From: G965197675 sp965197675
GTDB lineage: Bacteria; Chloroflexota; Dehalococcoidia; Plut-88900
Length of the DNA: 64,000 nt
Reading direction: 5' to 3'
Assembly (NCBI GenBank): GCA_965197675.1
Contig: OZ240221.1
Coordinates: forward strand, 2,356,001 to 2,420,000
The position numbers and the translations under genes were made by a program. Positions 16,236 through 26,204 of this stretch are shown here, piece after piece (position 1 is the stretch's first letter; each line of letters starts with the position of its first letter). A model generated the notes under the pieces. The model saw nothing but the letters and a program-made list of their open reading frames with translations, was not told where the DNA came from and did no database searches.

Positions 16236-18992
16236 TTATTCCACAGAATCCTGGCCGGTGATGCCATCCTGGAGACGGAAAAAGACCACCGAGTCCTCGG
16301 AGCCAAGAGGTTTATCCTCATCCAGATCACGGAACACGAAGAAGTTCCACCACTGTCTCCAACTATCTGCACTCACCAAGCTCTGGAAAAAGTCCTCCAG
16401 TGGATAGGGACCGGAGCCCTTCTTGTAGGTCTCGAACTCGGGGAACCAGGCACGGTGACGGATCCGTTGCCCACTATCGAACTCAGTCAAATACTCGATA
16501 GAGGCATCTCGATTCCAGTGGTGGATGATAACCACGTCGGCGTCAGGTGGACTCTTCATGGGGGCGCAGGTCTCATCACTGGGATTGTCATGGTAGCAGG
16601 GCCACTGCACGTTGGTATAGTCCCTGAGATACCATCGCCAGGGAGACCCGAACCCCCTGGTCCTATCGATGACTATAGCCAGATTCTCTCCTTTGCTCGT
16701 GGTCTTGGCCAGGTCATCTATCTTCGCCAGGGTGGTGATGATATCCGGCGAGGTCTGGGTATAGACCAACATGTCCTTTGGCACATCCCCATTCCCCTCC
16801 CGGTCCAGACCATACGCAGCCTCTGTAGATACCTTTATGGATTGGAAGCCGAGGACACCCACAACGACTATGGACACAACGCCTATCAGAAGTCGAGAAC
16901 TTACTAAAGATCGCCGACGTGCGCCCTGTATCAGGCGTTCACAGACCACCCCACCCAGGATGGCCATGGGCAACGCGATATGCACCATCAGCCAGGGCAT
17001 CTTCTCTGCGGCGAAGGAGTACAGCACTATTGACGTTCCCAGCCAGTAGACTAGGAACCAGATAAACTTGTTCTCAGTCCCAAGCGACTTGAGAGTAACC
17101 AGAGCAATAGCAAACCATAATACAACGACGCTCAGTACATCCCTAGCATCCCAGATCGCCTCCCACAGGATAAAATCCCACACCGCGAAGAGTCGCGGCA
17201 GCGTCCAGTTGAGCGCCAACAGCCCGAACAAGACCACATCACCCACCACTACCCTGCTACGTATGAAGTCCCGATCCTGAAGCCTTCCATACCAGATGAC
17301 AAGAGAAGCGGCAGCAACCAGAAGCAAGGTGCCTATCGCCAGCTGTTGCCCCGGCGAGTCGGGCATCCAAAATGACGATAGCACCAAGAGAAGAGTGCAT
17401 GCGACTAGAACTCCATGCACCCACCAGAAGTTCAGCCTTCTAACCCATTTCTGCACTAAGATGTACCAGGCGGCGCCAACCAGAAGCAGAAACAGAGAAA
17501 GGAACTCATAGGCCCCACCCAGGAGGAAATAGTAATACCAGGGCTGCTCACCCCTTCTAACGTCTTGCTGTGCTACCCAGTACCCCAATGAGTCCCAGAG
17601 GCCGCTGCCCAGCCCACGCCAGATGTTGGTGAACAAAGTGGTGTATAGAATGGCGAAGATCCCCCAGAATATGGCACTTCCGATGAGAAACCTACGCCAG
17701 TTCCATCTGAGCCCGGTGGATACACTGATCACAAAGAGATAGACGGCAACCCCCACGGCGATGGCAATACTGATGTTCCCCACCGGCGCCCCCTCGGGGA
17801 AACCGGCCTTGTGGTCCTCGTTGGTCCCACCCAGGCTGCTGGGATTGACCAAGGTCAGATCGAAGGGATCCTGAATCAAGCCCAGGAACGCAGCGGTAAG
17901 AGGTAGCGCAAGAAGGAGCATGAGCAGCCACATCATCCCAGGTCTAGACAGCTTCTGTAAGGAACCGGCGCGTAAGTAGCTCTGTGCAGACGCTATCGGG
18001 GGCACTCGCTTAAACCACTGTGATAACCTGTGCGCCATCCTATCTCTGTGAGGCTTAAGTATGTGTACCCAGGGGAGTAGGGCCACGTATAATCCGATGG
18101 ACAGTCCCAGGGAGATCAAGCTGAATCTCAGGTCGACCCTGCCGAGGATGTCGTAGATATCCAGCGACCATAGAAAGGAGGAGAGCATCCAGCCCAACAT
18201 AGCTATGAATATGAATGCCGAGGGCACCAGGTACGCCCTGGTTCGCCGAAGAAACACAGCCATGCTTTTGAGTGCGCTGTCTATCCCAGTCCGAGTTGGC
18301 AAGGAGGCTCTATCTTCCGCTGACCCTGACTCTCTGCTCTGAAAGGGCTGTTGAAGCCACAATAGGAAGAGGAAGCTACCCAAGATGGCCCCTATGATAT
18401 AGCTGTTCTCCTTGGTGGCGAAGCTCAAGCTCAGCAGGGCCACAGCTAGATATAAGAATCTAGCCTTGCCCCTGTCCAAAAAGTTCCACACGCAGATTAC
18501 TAGCCCCAGCGTCCACACTGCCATATAGATGTCGTTGCGGACAAATCTACTGAAGTACAGAAGAGTAGGTGAAAAGGCGATGAGAACGGCAGCAGCCATG
18601 CTCCCCCACCTACCTAGATAACCTCTAAGGAAATAGGGTAGACCAACCAGGACAGTTCCAAACAATGCGGGCATCGCTCGGGCTGATACATCGCTTTCGC
18701 CGAAGATGCTGTAGGTGAGGTTCAACCCGAAGAACTGAAAGGGACCATGCATCAATGGGTTGTGTTGATAGCTATTCAGGAAATCCAGGCTGAAAAAGGT
18801 GTGGAGGCTTTCGTCATGGTGCAACGCTCGGGAGCCCAGATCCCAGAACCGCACGAGTCCAGCAAGCACCAACAGGACCAAGTAAAACCCAAACTCCCAG
18901 GATACCAGCCTGGAAAGAGAGATGGGAAACCAGGAGCGCAATCCTTGCGCCTTGGTTATCTGCTCTTCTCTTTCTGCGACGTCTAAAGCCAA
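16236..18992 (-). CDS. GT39-like membrane glycosyltransferase, TIGR03663 family
   Basis: A 918-residue protein with more than a dozen hydrophobic helices. The N-terminal luminal loop carries the PMT/ArnT-type acidic motif DLGSRALHHDESLHTFFSLDFL (residues 50-71), the likely catalytic aspartate region, followed by QHNPLMHGPF. TIGR03663 proteins occur mainly in archaea and Chloroflexota, usually beside DUF2298 proteins, and that is the case here. The likely role is transfer of a sugar from a polyprenyl-phosphate donor outside the membrane. The substrate is unknown. Confidence 0.87.
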   Translation of the reverse strand: MALDVAEREEQITKAQGLRSWFPISLSRLVSWEFGFYLVLLVLAGLVRFWDLGSRALHHDESLHTFFSLDFLNSYQHNPLMHGPFQFFGLNLTYSIFGESDVSARAMPALFGTVLVGLPYFLRGYLGRWGSMAAAVLIAFSPTLLYFSRFVRNDIYMAVWTLGLVICVWNFLDRGKARFLYLAVALLSLSFATKENSYIIGAILGSFLFLLWLQQPFQSRESGSAEDRASLPTRTGIDSALKSMAVFLRRTRAYLVPSAFIFIAMLGWMLSSFLWSLDIYDILGRVDLRFSLISLGLSIGLYVALLPWVHILKPHRDRMAHRLSQWFKRVPPIASAQSYLRAGSLQKLSRPGMMWLLMLLLALPLTAAFLGLIQDPFDLTLVNPSSLGGTNEDHKAGFPEGAPVGNISIAIAVGVAVYLFVISVSTGLRWNWRRFLIGSAIFWGIFAILYTTLFTNIWRGLGSGLWDSLGYWVAQQDVRRGEQPWYYYFLLGGAYEFLSLFLLLVGAAWYILVQKWVRRLNFWWVHGVLVACTLLLVLSSFWMPDSPGQQLAIGTLLLVAAASLVIWYGRLQDRDFIRSRVVVGDVVLFGLLALNWTLPRLFAVWDFILWEAIWDARDVLSVVVLWFAIALVTLKSLGTENKFIWFLVYWLGTSIVLYSFAAEKMPWLMVHIALPMAILGGVVCERLIQGARRRSLVSSRLLIGVVSIVVVGVLGFQSIKVSTEAAYGLDREGNGDVPKDMLVYTQTSPDIITTLAKIDDLAKTTSKGENLAIVIDRTRGFGSPWRWYLRDYTNVQWPCYHDNPSDETCAPMKSPPDADVVIIHHWNRDASIEYLTEFDSGQRIRHRAWFPEFETYKKGSGPYPLEDFFQSLVSADSWRQWWNFFVFRDLDEDKPLGSEDSVVFFRLQDGITGQDSVE

Positions 18993-19022
18993 GCCGATCC
19001 TCGCTAGCTAGATTATTCAGAC

Positions 19023-21452
19023 CTATTGCTGTACAGCGATCCCATCGTCTCTGTCCTCTCTAACCTTGTAAATGGTCACGTCACCCTCGTCCAATATCTT
19101 TTCCATGAAGGCGTCGAACTTGGAGGTATCCTCTATTCCGTATCTGGATCTCTCCACATCGCCAATGTATATGTAGGAAACGTTGTACTTATCGAGAAGT
19201 TCTTTCGTTCGCTCTATGTCGGAACTAGTGTATATGGCCTCCACGTCCCTGGTTCGTTCCTGGAAGGAGTTGCGGGTGCCTCGCCACTGGTACTCATGAC
19301 CCGCCCACCCTAGAATAGTCGGTAGTCCTGTGCGCCCCGAAACTCTTCCGTAGTCGATGTTATAGTCCCCGCCAGCGATTCCTCTATCATCCACACCTAT
19401 CGCCTCAACCACTACCGACTCGTCATCTCCATCACTTACCAATAGCTCCAATGCCTTGATCTCGCCATCGCTCCTGTTATAGACGAAGGTCAGTCCATTC
19501 AGAGTGGGATCGCTATCGAATCCACTCGTCTTGTTTCGCAACGCGCCAAATGGGAACAACAGGGAACCGACCACTAGTACCACTGCCACCCCTATCCAGC
19601 TTGATCCTGCTACTTTCCCCAGTGTTCCCTTCCACCGCCAGCGAGCGACAAGATAGTAGGCAGCAAAAGCAGATGCTACAGCCAATATTATCCATGCTTG
19701 GTAGTAAAACTTGAATACGGTATTCATGCGATTATCAAAGACGTCTATTATCCGGAACAGCTCTGGCCCAAGAGTAACAAGGAATCCGAACAATAGAAGT
19801 ATCAATCCGAAGAGAACACTGGTTCTGGCAGGCGATTCCGGACTCTTAGAACGTCGTAGGGTGTGCAGAATGGCGAAAAGGATGACAAAGATGATGAGGT
19901 GCAGAGGAAGAAGTCGCACGAACCGGCCCCCCACCTCTGTCAGGCTACCTCCTATCTCCCCTCTGAACAGGTTTACGATCAATATAGAGAATGTCCAGAG
20001 GGCAAATGGGGCCAATGCCAGCAGTCCCGCTACTCCTGTATCCTTCCGTAGGAGGTTGGCCCTTCGCCACAAGCCCCAGGTCTTCAATACCAGAAACGAT
20101 AGGGAGAAAAAGAGGAACAGCCCCAATATCAAGACATAGTGAATATACCTGGTGTTCACATCCTCGACGGGAAAGGCTCCGTTGAGTTGAGTATCCAGGT
20201 AAAGATAAAAGGGCAGGAATAGCACCAACGATATCCCTCCTAGCATCCCGGCGAAAATCGCCCAGTCCTTGAACCTCTCCAGGTCCCACCTCCCCCAGAC
20301 CCGGTAGTTCGCCAGCAATGTGAGGGACAAGAAGATGGCCACCGAGGTAGGAAAGTTCCAGCTATTGAGAAATCCCAATGCCCCCAGGCTAACCCCCATC
20401 AACAGGAAGGGTAATGGATTGGATTTGATCCACTTGATTCCAAAGGCCTCCTGAGACCTGAGGACTTGTAGACCCAGGCCAAGAGCTAGCAAAACAAAGG
20501 GGAGAGACATAACGTGGGGATGCAAATCTCCCAACACGAAGCTGAAGCTGGGGGTTTCGGTTATGGTGAAGTCGAGACTTCGTCCGTCCTCCAGAGTGTC
20601 TATGACCCTGCTTGTTCTCCACCACCAATCGTCGGATGGAAAAAGTGCTGCGCCATCAACGTTGCCGCTTACGCCCTTGATACCCAGCCAATTCCAGAAC
20701 CCGCTCCAACCCAGACCCAGTGATCTCACCGACTCCAGCAGCCCCTCCAAGTTTCCTATGCCCACGACAAAGAGGGATCCCAAAAAGCCAAAGGCCATCG
20801 GGACGGCTACCCCCCCACCCCGACGTCCCCGATACAGTCTGATGAGGTTTGATACAAGGCCAAATGCCCCGATAGCCGTCAGAGCAAAGAGAAGAGACAG
20901 GGCGAGATTGTAGGATATGCTCGGCGGCACCCCTGTGAGCTTGGATAGGTTCCCATTTATCAGATAACCGAAGTAGTAGTAGCTTATGAAGTTGTCGCTC
21001 AGCCACGGGTCCTTAGGAGGAAAGCTATCAGCAATGATATTCGCGTTGAGGAAGGCGAAGTCCATGGGCTGCTCGGTGTGGTTGATGGCGGGATCATAGG
21101 AGCGGGCTATGCTCCAGACGACGAAAGCACCTAAGAAGAGCACCTCGATAGCAACTATGGCCCATCGCTCTCTGTAGAGATAACTCAACAACTCCCTACC
21201 ATGCCTTCTTGCCAGGTACAGTGAACCCAGAGCAACCAGGGCCATGACCAGAATCAGCGTCCACCGGTTTGTAGGAATCAGTCCAGTGAGGCCAACCAGC
21301 CAGAAAAGATAGCTGACCAACATCATCCCGAGAGGCTTAGTAAAGGCATAACCTCTATCCGGCAGTCTCGAGAACAGAAGAAAGGCTATAGGCAATGCTA
21401 TGAAGCCGAAAGCCTCAACGGAGACCCACCAGGTGATGAAATCCAGCATCAC
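19023..21452 (-). CDS. DUF2298 (YYY-domain) giant membrane protein
   Basis: An 809-residue polytopic protein, partner of the TIGR03663 gene that begins 30 bp downstream. The name-giving aromatic motif is visible as WLSDNFISYYYFGYLINGNLSKLTG (about 143-167). The acidic N-terminal segment NHTEQPMDFAFLN resembles the donor-site loop of GT-C enzymes. The C-terminal roughly 200 residues form a soluble extracytoplasmic domain (SYIYIGDVERSRYG). The function is not experimentally known to me; the GT-C-like layout suggests glycosyl transfer to an envelope polymer. Confidence 0.87.
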   Translation of the reverse strand: MMLDFITWWVSVEAFGFIALPIAFLLFSRLPDRGYAFTKPLGMMLVSYLFWLVGLTGLIPTNRWTLILVMALVALGSLYLARRHGRELLSYLYRERWAIVAIEVLFLGAFVVWSIARSYDPAINHTEQPMDFAFLNANIIADSFPPKDPWLSDNFISYYYFGYLINGNLSKLTGVPPSISYNLALSLLFALTAIGAFGLVSNLIRLYRGRRGGGVAVPMAFGFLGSLFVVGIGNLEGLLESVRSLGLGWSGFWNWLGIKGVSGNVDGAALFPSDDWWWRTSRVIDTLEDGRSLDFTITETPSFSFVLGDLHPHVMSLPFVLLALGLGLQVLRSQEAFGIKWIKSNPLPFLLMGVSLGALGFLNSWNFPTSVAIFLSLTLLANYRVWGRWDLERFKDWAIFAGMLGGISLVLFLPFYLYLDTQLNGAFPVEDVNTRYIHYVLILGLFLFFSLSFLVLKTWGLWRRANLLRKDTGVAGLLALAPFALWTFSILIVNLFRGEIGGSLTEVGGRFVRLLPLHLIIFVILFAILHTLRRSKSPESPARTSVLFGLILLLFGFLVTLGPELFRIIDVFDNRMNTVFKFYYQAWIILAVASAFAAYYLVARWRWKGTLGKVAGSSWIGVAVVLVVGSLLFPFGALRNKTSGFDSDPTLNGLTFVYNRSDGEIKALELLVSDGDDESVVVEAIGVDDRGIAGGDYNIDYGRVSGRTGLPTILGWAGHEYQWRGTRNSFQERTRDVEAIYTSSDIERTKELLDKYNVSYIYIGDVERSRYGIEDTSKFDAFMEKILDEGDVTIYKVREDRDDGIAVQQ

Positions 21453-21658
21453 TATCTATAATTGGAATTCAAAGTCACAATCGGAGGGTGTTCTTAGCAT
21501 TATTAGCAAACCCTATAATCACTCGTTACGTAGAACGTCCCACGGCGACCGCCGATTTTGAAGGCCACCTATCAACATATTCAACAGGGAATCAGCGAAT
21601 GCCAAGTTGACTTATCAGAAGTGACCTTGGAAAGGATAGACGCTTCATTCAGTCCAGT

Positions 21659-22594
21659 TCAGTCGAAGAGGGCATTAACGAAGTCTTTCGGCTCGAAGGG
21701 GGCCATGTCCTCAGGGCCTTCACCCGTGCCGATGAACCGGATGGGAATGTTAAGCTCGTCACAGATGTTGAGAACTATACCACCCTTGGCAGAGCTATCT
21801 AATTTTGCAAGGAATATGCCAGTAACCCCTACGGCATCCACAAAGTTCTTGGCCTGCATCAAGCCGTTTTGTCCAGTAACCGCATCTATCACTAATAGCA
21901 CCTCATGAGGCGCCGAGGGGTCTACCCTGCTCACCACCCGCTTCACCTTCTTCAACTCTTCCATCAGATTGTACTTAGTATGCAGCCGTCCAGCGGTGTC
22001 GATCAGCAGGACGTCAGCACCGCGGCTTTTCGCTCCCTGGAGGGCATCGAAGGCAACCGCTCCCGGGTCCGCCCCAGATTGATGAGCTATTACTTCTGCA
22101 TCCACCCGCTCGCCCCACAGAGCCAGCTGCTCGATGGCTGCAGCCCTGAAGGTATCAGCCGCAGCTAGAACCACTTTCTTTCCCTCTTGATTGAAGGCAT
22201 GGGTCAGCTTTGCGATAGAAGTAGTCTTCCCGCCGCCATTGACCCCTACCACCAACACCACAGCAGGATGGTTGACAGTCGATTGCAGAAAGCCATCGTT
22301 CTGTGTTGGAGCCTGCAGAATGTTGACCATCTCTTCCCGCAGTACGTGTTGAATTTCGCTGGCATCTTCTGGGTGATCCTTCTTCACTCGCTCCCGCATG
22401 ATCTCAATTAGCTTGGTAGTGGTCTTGACCCCTACGTCTGCGGAGATGAGCAACTCTTCTAGCGTATCCCAGAACTCCTGGTCGATCTTGGGGCTGCGGA
22501 AGGTGCGAACGATTCTGCGAAACCAGCTTTTTTTGGTCCGCTGGACGCTCTCCTCGGTCTTCTTCTCCGATCTTCGAAGTTTCAGAAATGCCAT
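21659..22594 (-). CDS. ftsY: Signal recognition particle receptor FtsY
   Basis: SRP-receptor GTPase that docks ribosome-SRP complexes at the membrane. It has 311 residues: a short basic N-terminus, the NG helical bundle, then G1 GVNGGGKTTSIAKL, DTFRAAAIEQL, G3 DTAGRLHTKYNLMEEL, G4 AKLDSSAKGG and the closing GTGEGPEDMAPF. The acidic A domain is missing, as in many short FtsY proteins. G1 has GGGKTTS where GVGKTTT is usual. The partner SRP RNA gene is also in this window (37200-37472). Confidence 0.97.
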   Translation of the reverse strand: MAFLKLRRSEKKTEESVQRTKKSWFRRIVRTFRSPKIDQEFWDTLEELLISADVGVKTTTKLIEIMRERVKKDHPEDASEIQHVLREEMVNILQAPTQNDGFLQSTVNHPAVVLVVGVNGGGKTTSIAKLTHAFNQEGKKVVLAAADTFRAAAIEQLALWGERVDAEVIAHQSGADPGAVAFDALQGAKSRGADVLLIDTAGRLHTKYNLMEELKKVKRVVSRVDPSAPHEVLLVIDAVTGQNGLMQAKNFVDAVGVTGIFLAKLDSSAKGGIVLNICDELNIPIRFIGTGEGPEDMAPFEPKDFVNALFD

Positions 22595-22689
22595 TACACG
22601 CTGGGAAAATCATCTTAGCATGGTGTGAAAATGGGGGTCAAGAAAATCCGATACCACACGGGCAGGGCAATCGTCAGGTGGGGTTGTGC

Positions 22690-23034
22690 GTGGCAACTTG
22701 ATTGTTTTTCTTTGTTTAGCTTTGAAACTTGCTTGAATTGTAAAAAAAGTTGTGTTTTAGGGGTTTCCCAGGCACGAAGGCCAGTTACATTTTGATTGAG
22801 TTTTTCGTGGGGTTGGAGTTTAACCCACCCACCCGCCCACCTGCCCAGGCAGGTTTTTGTATGTGGGGGCACATTCCCCAGTCAAGCTGAGGACAGGCCC
22901 CCCAACCCCCTGCCAGAGGGTGGTTCCCTTCGGCAGGCTCAGGATAAACTCTAGGCTCACCATGAGCGGCGGGTACTCTTGCGGGCTTCTTGGACAGGCT
23001 TCCCTGGATTCCCGTGTCAAGCACGAGAATGACG
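22690..23034. repeat. Composite repeat: family D, then A, then B (intergenic 22595-23181)
   Basis: This 587-bp gap holds no gene. A T-rich D unit (22690-22815, with CTTGAATTGTAAAAAAAGTT) runs directly into a family A unit (22816-22998, with the GGGGGCACATTCCCC hairpin and CCAGAGGGTGGTTC). A family B palindrome follows (23003-23034, GGATTCCCGTGTCAAGCACG). The same D-A junction recurs at 60173-60428, so D and A move or are copied together at least sometimes. Long open frames here, such as one on the minus strand at 22785-23333, only translate the repeats. Confidence 0.8.
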
Positions 23035-23181
23035 TAGGGGGGGCTTGGAATGACGTAGGGGGGCTTGGAATGACGGAAGGGGGCGGGGAATTTTGGCATT
23101 GACACTGGATTGAGCATCCCCATATCCTGCATATACTCCATACCTCTAACAGCTAACAGCGAGGCCATCGAAAGGAGATAG

Positions 23182-23805
23182 ATGTACATTCCCAAACACT
23201 TTGAAGTTACAGACCCCACAACAATTACCGATTTCATAAAGGCTAATAGCTTCGCCATCCTCTTCTCCCACGCCGGGCGTGGCCCCTTCGCCACCCACCT
23301 ACCCCTGATACTAGACGAAGAAAAAGGCGACAAAGGTCACCTTTTGGGACATATGGCCAGGGCCAATCCCCAATGGCAGTGGGCCAATGGCAGCCAGGTA
23401 CTGGTAGTGTTTCATGGTTCCCATGCGTATGTGTCTCCCACCTGGTATCAAGACCCAGACACCGTCCCTACCTGGAACTACGCGGCAGTACACGTAACCG
23501 GGTTATTTAAAGCGGAAGAAAACGGAGCGGGAGCCAAACAGATTATAGGCCAGTTGGTCGATTACTTTGAGTCGGGAATGCCTAACCCGTGGCAGCCCGA
23601 TTATGACTCTCAATACGTCAAGAAGATGCTCAAGGGCATTGTCCCCTTCCGCATCCAGATACAGAAGATGGAGGGAAAGTGGAAGCTGAATCAGAATCAC
23701 CCTGTGGAGCGACGGCAAAGAGTCATCGACGTGTTAGGAGCTACTCCAGACCAGAATGCCCAGGAGATAGCCAGAGTGATGAGGGCACACCTGCAAAGTA
23801 GGTGA
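23182..23805 (+). CDS. PaiB-family FMN-binding protein
   Basis: A 207-residue protein of the PaiB/FMN-binding split-barrel family, annotated as a negative transcriptional regulator in Bacillus. Signature segments are MYIPKHFE at the N-terminus, THLPLILDEE, HMARANPQW and YVSPTWY, all typical of PaiB. A good ribosome site (AAGGAG) lies 4-9 bases before the ATG. The gene stands alone, facing the methyltransferase that ends 5 bp beyond it. The enzymatic or regulatory role cannot be told from sequence. Confidence 0.9.
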   Translation: MYIPKHFEVTDPTTITDFIKANSFAILFSHAGRGPFATHLPLILDEEKGDKGHLLGHMARANPQWQWANGSQVLVVFHGSHAYVSPTWYQDPDTVPTWNYAAVHVTGLFKAEENGAGAKQIIGQLVDYFESGMPNPWQPDYDSQYVKKMLKGIVPFRIQIQKMEGKWKLNQNHPVERRQRVIDVLGATPDQNAQEIARVMRAHLQSR

Positions 23806-23810
23806 GAAGC

Positions 23811-24611
23811 TCAGCTACTTTCCGGTTTGTGTGCAGTTATCAGGCAGTAGCCCAGCTTTCTATCTCTTATTAGGTTCTCGACTTCGCCTATCAGCTCCTT
23901 GCCCTGGGAGACCATCTCCGAGCTAACTCCAGAGATTTTGAGAGCCTTGAGTTTAATCATTAGCGTCAACGGCACCAGCTTCCTCCTTATGCTCTCAACC
24001 AAAGCCTGCATCTCTTCGTCGTGATCCTCTATGTTGATTTGCCTAAATCCTGCTCCTTCCAGCAAAATACAATACTCTTCCGGGCTCTTCACGTCCGCGA
24101 TGCACGCCACTCTAGAAAAGATATTCTTTAGCTTCTCGGGCAACTCTCCCTCGAAGATGACGTCACTGACACCGATTGCCCCGTTGGGCTTCAACACGCG
24201 GGACATCTCACTTACAGCCAGTGACTTGTTCGGGAAAATGGATAGTGAGCACTCGCAGACCACGCCGTCGATGCTCTCAGACGCGACAGGTATGGCTTCG
24301 GCATCCCCCCTAAGATAACCCGCGGAGCCATCCCGCTTCCCGGCTTGTTTAAGATTTTCCATTACCAGATCGATACCGATCAAGTTCCAACCCAACTCCT
24401 CTGTCAGGAACTTGGCGGTGGCCCCGCACCCGCTGGCAACATCCAGGACAGTGCTGCCCCTGGGAATGTCCATCTTTTCCGCCAGCCTTCGAGTGAGAGT
24501 CAGACCTCCCGGGTGAAGCGAGTCACCCAGAAACCATCGCACGGCAGGATGACTGTAGAGGTCATCACAGGAGATGCGGGTCTGATCCTTGAGCGCTTCA
24601 AAATCCATCAT
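23811..24611 (-). CDS. SAM-dependent methyltransferase paired with a radical SAM enzyme
   Basis: A 266-residue class I methyltransferase with motif I VLDVASGCGATAKF (about 55-68) and MSRVLKPNGAIGVSDV. The N-terminal region DLYSHPAVRWFLGDSLHPGGLTLTRRLA precedes the Rossmann fold and probably helps define the substrate. It resembles arsenite/menaquinone-type methyltransferases, but the thiol cysteines of ArsM are not evident. Its ATG overlaps the stop of the upstream radical SAM gene by 4 bp, so the pair is translationally coupled and probably acts in one pathway. Confidence 0.85.
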   Translation of the reverse strand: MMDFEALKDQTRISCDDLYSHPAVRWFLGDSLHPGGLTLTRRLAEKMDIPRGSTVLDVASGCGATAKFLTEELGWNLIGIDLVMENLKQAGKRDGSAGYLRGDAEAIPVASESIDGVVCECSLSIFPNKSLAVSEMSRVLKPNGAIGVSDVIFEGELPEKLKNIFSRVACIADVKSPEEYCILLEGAGFRQINIEDHDEEMQALVESIRRKLVPLTLMIKLKALKISGVSSEMVSQGKELIGEVENLIRDRKLGYCLITAHKPESS

Positions 24612-26035
24612 TTGCGCCGCACCTTGGGACTCAGACGGTCTCTTACCTGCTCACGATACCCAACGGTGTTGTATGCGCAGAAGGGAATCATGCGACCATC
24701 GGGAACAAGCTGGCCAACGCAACACTTCATCAGCTGTCTGACATCCAGAGTATAGGCATCCATGAAGGATTTGATGATCACCGCAAACACATGCTTTTTC
24801 AGGTGACCCAGGTCCAAATCGATGGGAATATCACAGACGGCACAGGTGAACTTGTCTGCCAAGTCCTGAGACCCAGGCACCGACGTGGCCGACCAAAGTC
24901 CCTCCAGAGCCTTTTTCACGTCCAGCGAGAGATCAGGGAAAGCGCTGTTGCTTATGTAATCCAGGTAGTCATCAACATTGAGTATCCTCGGTAACGGTGT
25001 GACCTCTCCATCCTCGACGTAGGTATAGGTCATCAATTGGCAGTTGGGGTAACAACAGGGCACCGGCACAAAATCGTCCACAGTAAAGAGCCCACCGGTC
25101 TGAGTCGCTACACCTTTGACAACATCGGGCATAGTCACCTTCTCCATCGGATCGAATGGGATGTGTCTGCCGCTGTGGAACACGGGTTGGAATATCACAC
25201 CTCTGACAGCGGGATGCTCCAGCCCAAACTTTACCAATGCACCAAGCTCATCCTCGTTTACACCCCGCTCTATGGCTGCCACCAGCGCCACGTCCATATC
25301 AGCCTCGGCCAGCCGATCCAGGGCCTTCAGCTTATCTTCCAGTAGATCTTCCCCTCGAATGGTCTTGTATGTTGTCCCCTCCAGACCATCGAACTGCATG
25401 TAGACGTAGGGCCTGACCTTGGACAGCTCCTCCATAAAAGCATCGTCCTTGGCGATGCGCATGCCGTTAGTATTAATCATGACATGCTTTATCCCCTTGT
25501 CCCTTGCCGACTGGATCATATCGAAGATCTGGGGATGGAGTGTGGGCTCACCCCCACTAAACTGCACTACCTCCGGCTCCTCTTCCAACTCTACGAACCG
25601 GTCCAGCATGTACTCCACCTGGGACAGGCTGAGGTTGTAGCCGGGTCCTGCATCGGCGAAACAGATGGGGCAATCCAAATTACAGGCGGTGTTCACTTCT
25701 ACTATGGCGAGGCAGGTGTGCTGTTTGTGCTCTGGACAAAGGCCGCAGTCCATGGGGCACCCATCCTTGACCTCAGTGGCGAACTGGCGAGGATAAGTGC
25801 CCGGCTTATTGAATTTCAGGGCGTTGACATACATCTCGGCGTCGGAGCTGAGGAGACTCTCGAAGTATCCATGCTCCTTACACGTCTTCCTCATGATGGC
25901 CTTGCCATCCTTCAGGTGTATCTGAGCGTCTATGACCGTCCTACACCGGGGACATATGCTCTTTGTCAACTCAAAGAAGACCGAGTCGTACTCTCTTTTC
26001 ACCCTCTGCTCGATTTTGTCTTTAAGTGTCACCAA
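24608..26035 (-). CDS. Multi-cluster radical SAM protein, Tes/MJ0619-like
   Basis: A 475-residue radical SAM protein with unusual cysteine content. It has an N-terminal zinc- or rubredoxin-like site (C28, C31, C52 and H55), a CPMDCGLCPEHKQHTC cluster (C93-C108), the SAM cluster CNLDCPIC (C118, C122, C125), GGEP (161-164), and C-terminal cysteines C327/C328/C332, C398/C401, C438/C439 and C453 (PFCAYN). This layout resembles the tetraether synthase (Tes) family, which joins unactivated lipid-tail carbons; bacterial relatives have mixed or unknown roles. Family placement is by remembered motifs, so the substrate remains open. Confidence 0.75.
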   Translation of the reverse strand: MVTLKDKIEQRVKREYDSVFFELTKSICPRCRTVIDAQIHLKDGKAIMRKTCKEHGYFESLLSSDAEMYVNALKFNKPGTYPRQFATEVKDGCPMDCGLCPEHKQHTCLAIVEVNTACNLDCPICFADAGPGYNLSLSQVEYMLDRFVELEEEPEVVQFSGGEPTLHPQIFDMIQSARDKGIKHVMINTNGMRIAKDDAFMEELSKVRPYVYMQFDGLEGTTYKTIRGEDLLEDKLKALDRLAEADMDVALVAAIERGVNEDELGALVKFGLEHPAVRGVIFQPVFHSGRHIPFDPMEKVTMPDVVKGVATQTGGLFTVDDFVPVPCCYPNCQLMTYTYVEDGEVTPLPRILNVDDYLDYISNSAFPDLSLDVKKALEGLWSATSVPGSQDLADKFTCAVCDIPIDLDLGHLKKHVFAVIIKSFMDAYTLDVRQLMKCCVGQLVPDGRMIPFCAYNTVGYREQVRDRLSPKVRRK

Positions 26036-26204
26036 GGCCTCCTATGCGGCTTGAGATTTCAACTCCAAACAGATGTGTACCACCCTTAGACGTAGGATAC
26101 TCTAAGAGGGTTCGGCTGTCATAGCTCTATAGCTTCTGAGCTTCGAGAGTTTTTCCTAGACTCCCGACATGCAACACCCCTCCCCTGGATTCCCGTGTCA
26201 AGTA

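Noticed and set aside
22785..23333. Minus-strand 182-residue reading frame in the ftsY-paiB gap
   Set aside because: It translates the D, A and B repeats plus the 5' end of the PaiB gene; similar frames arise at every repeat copy.
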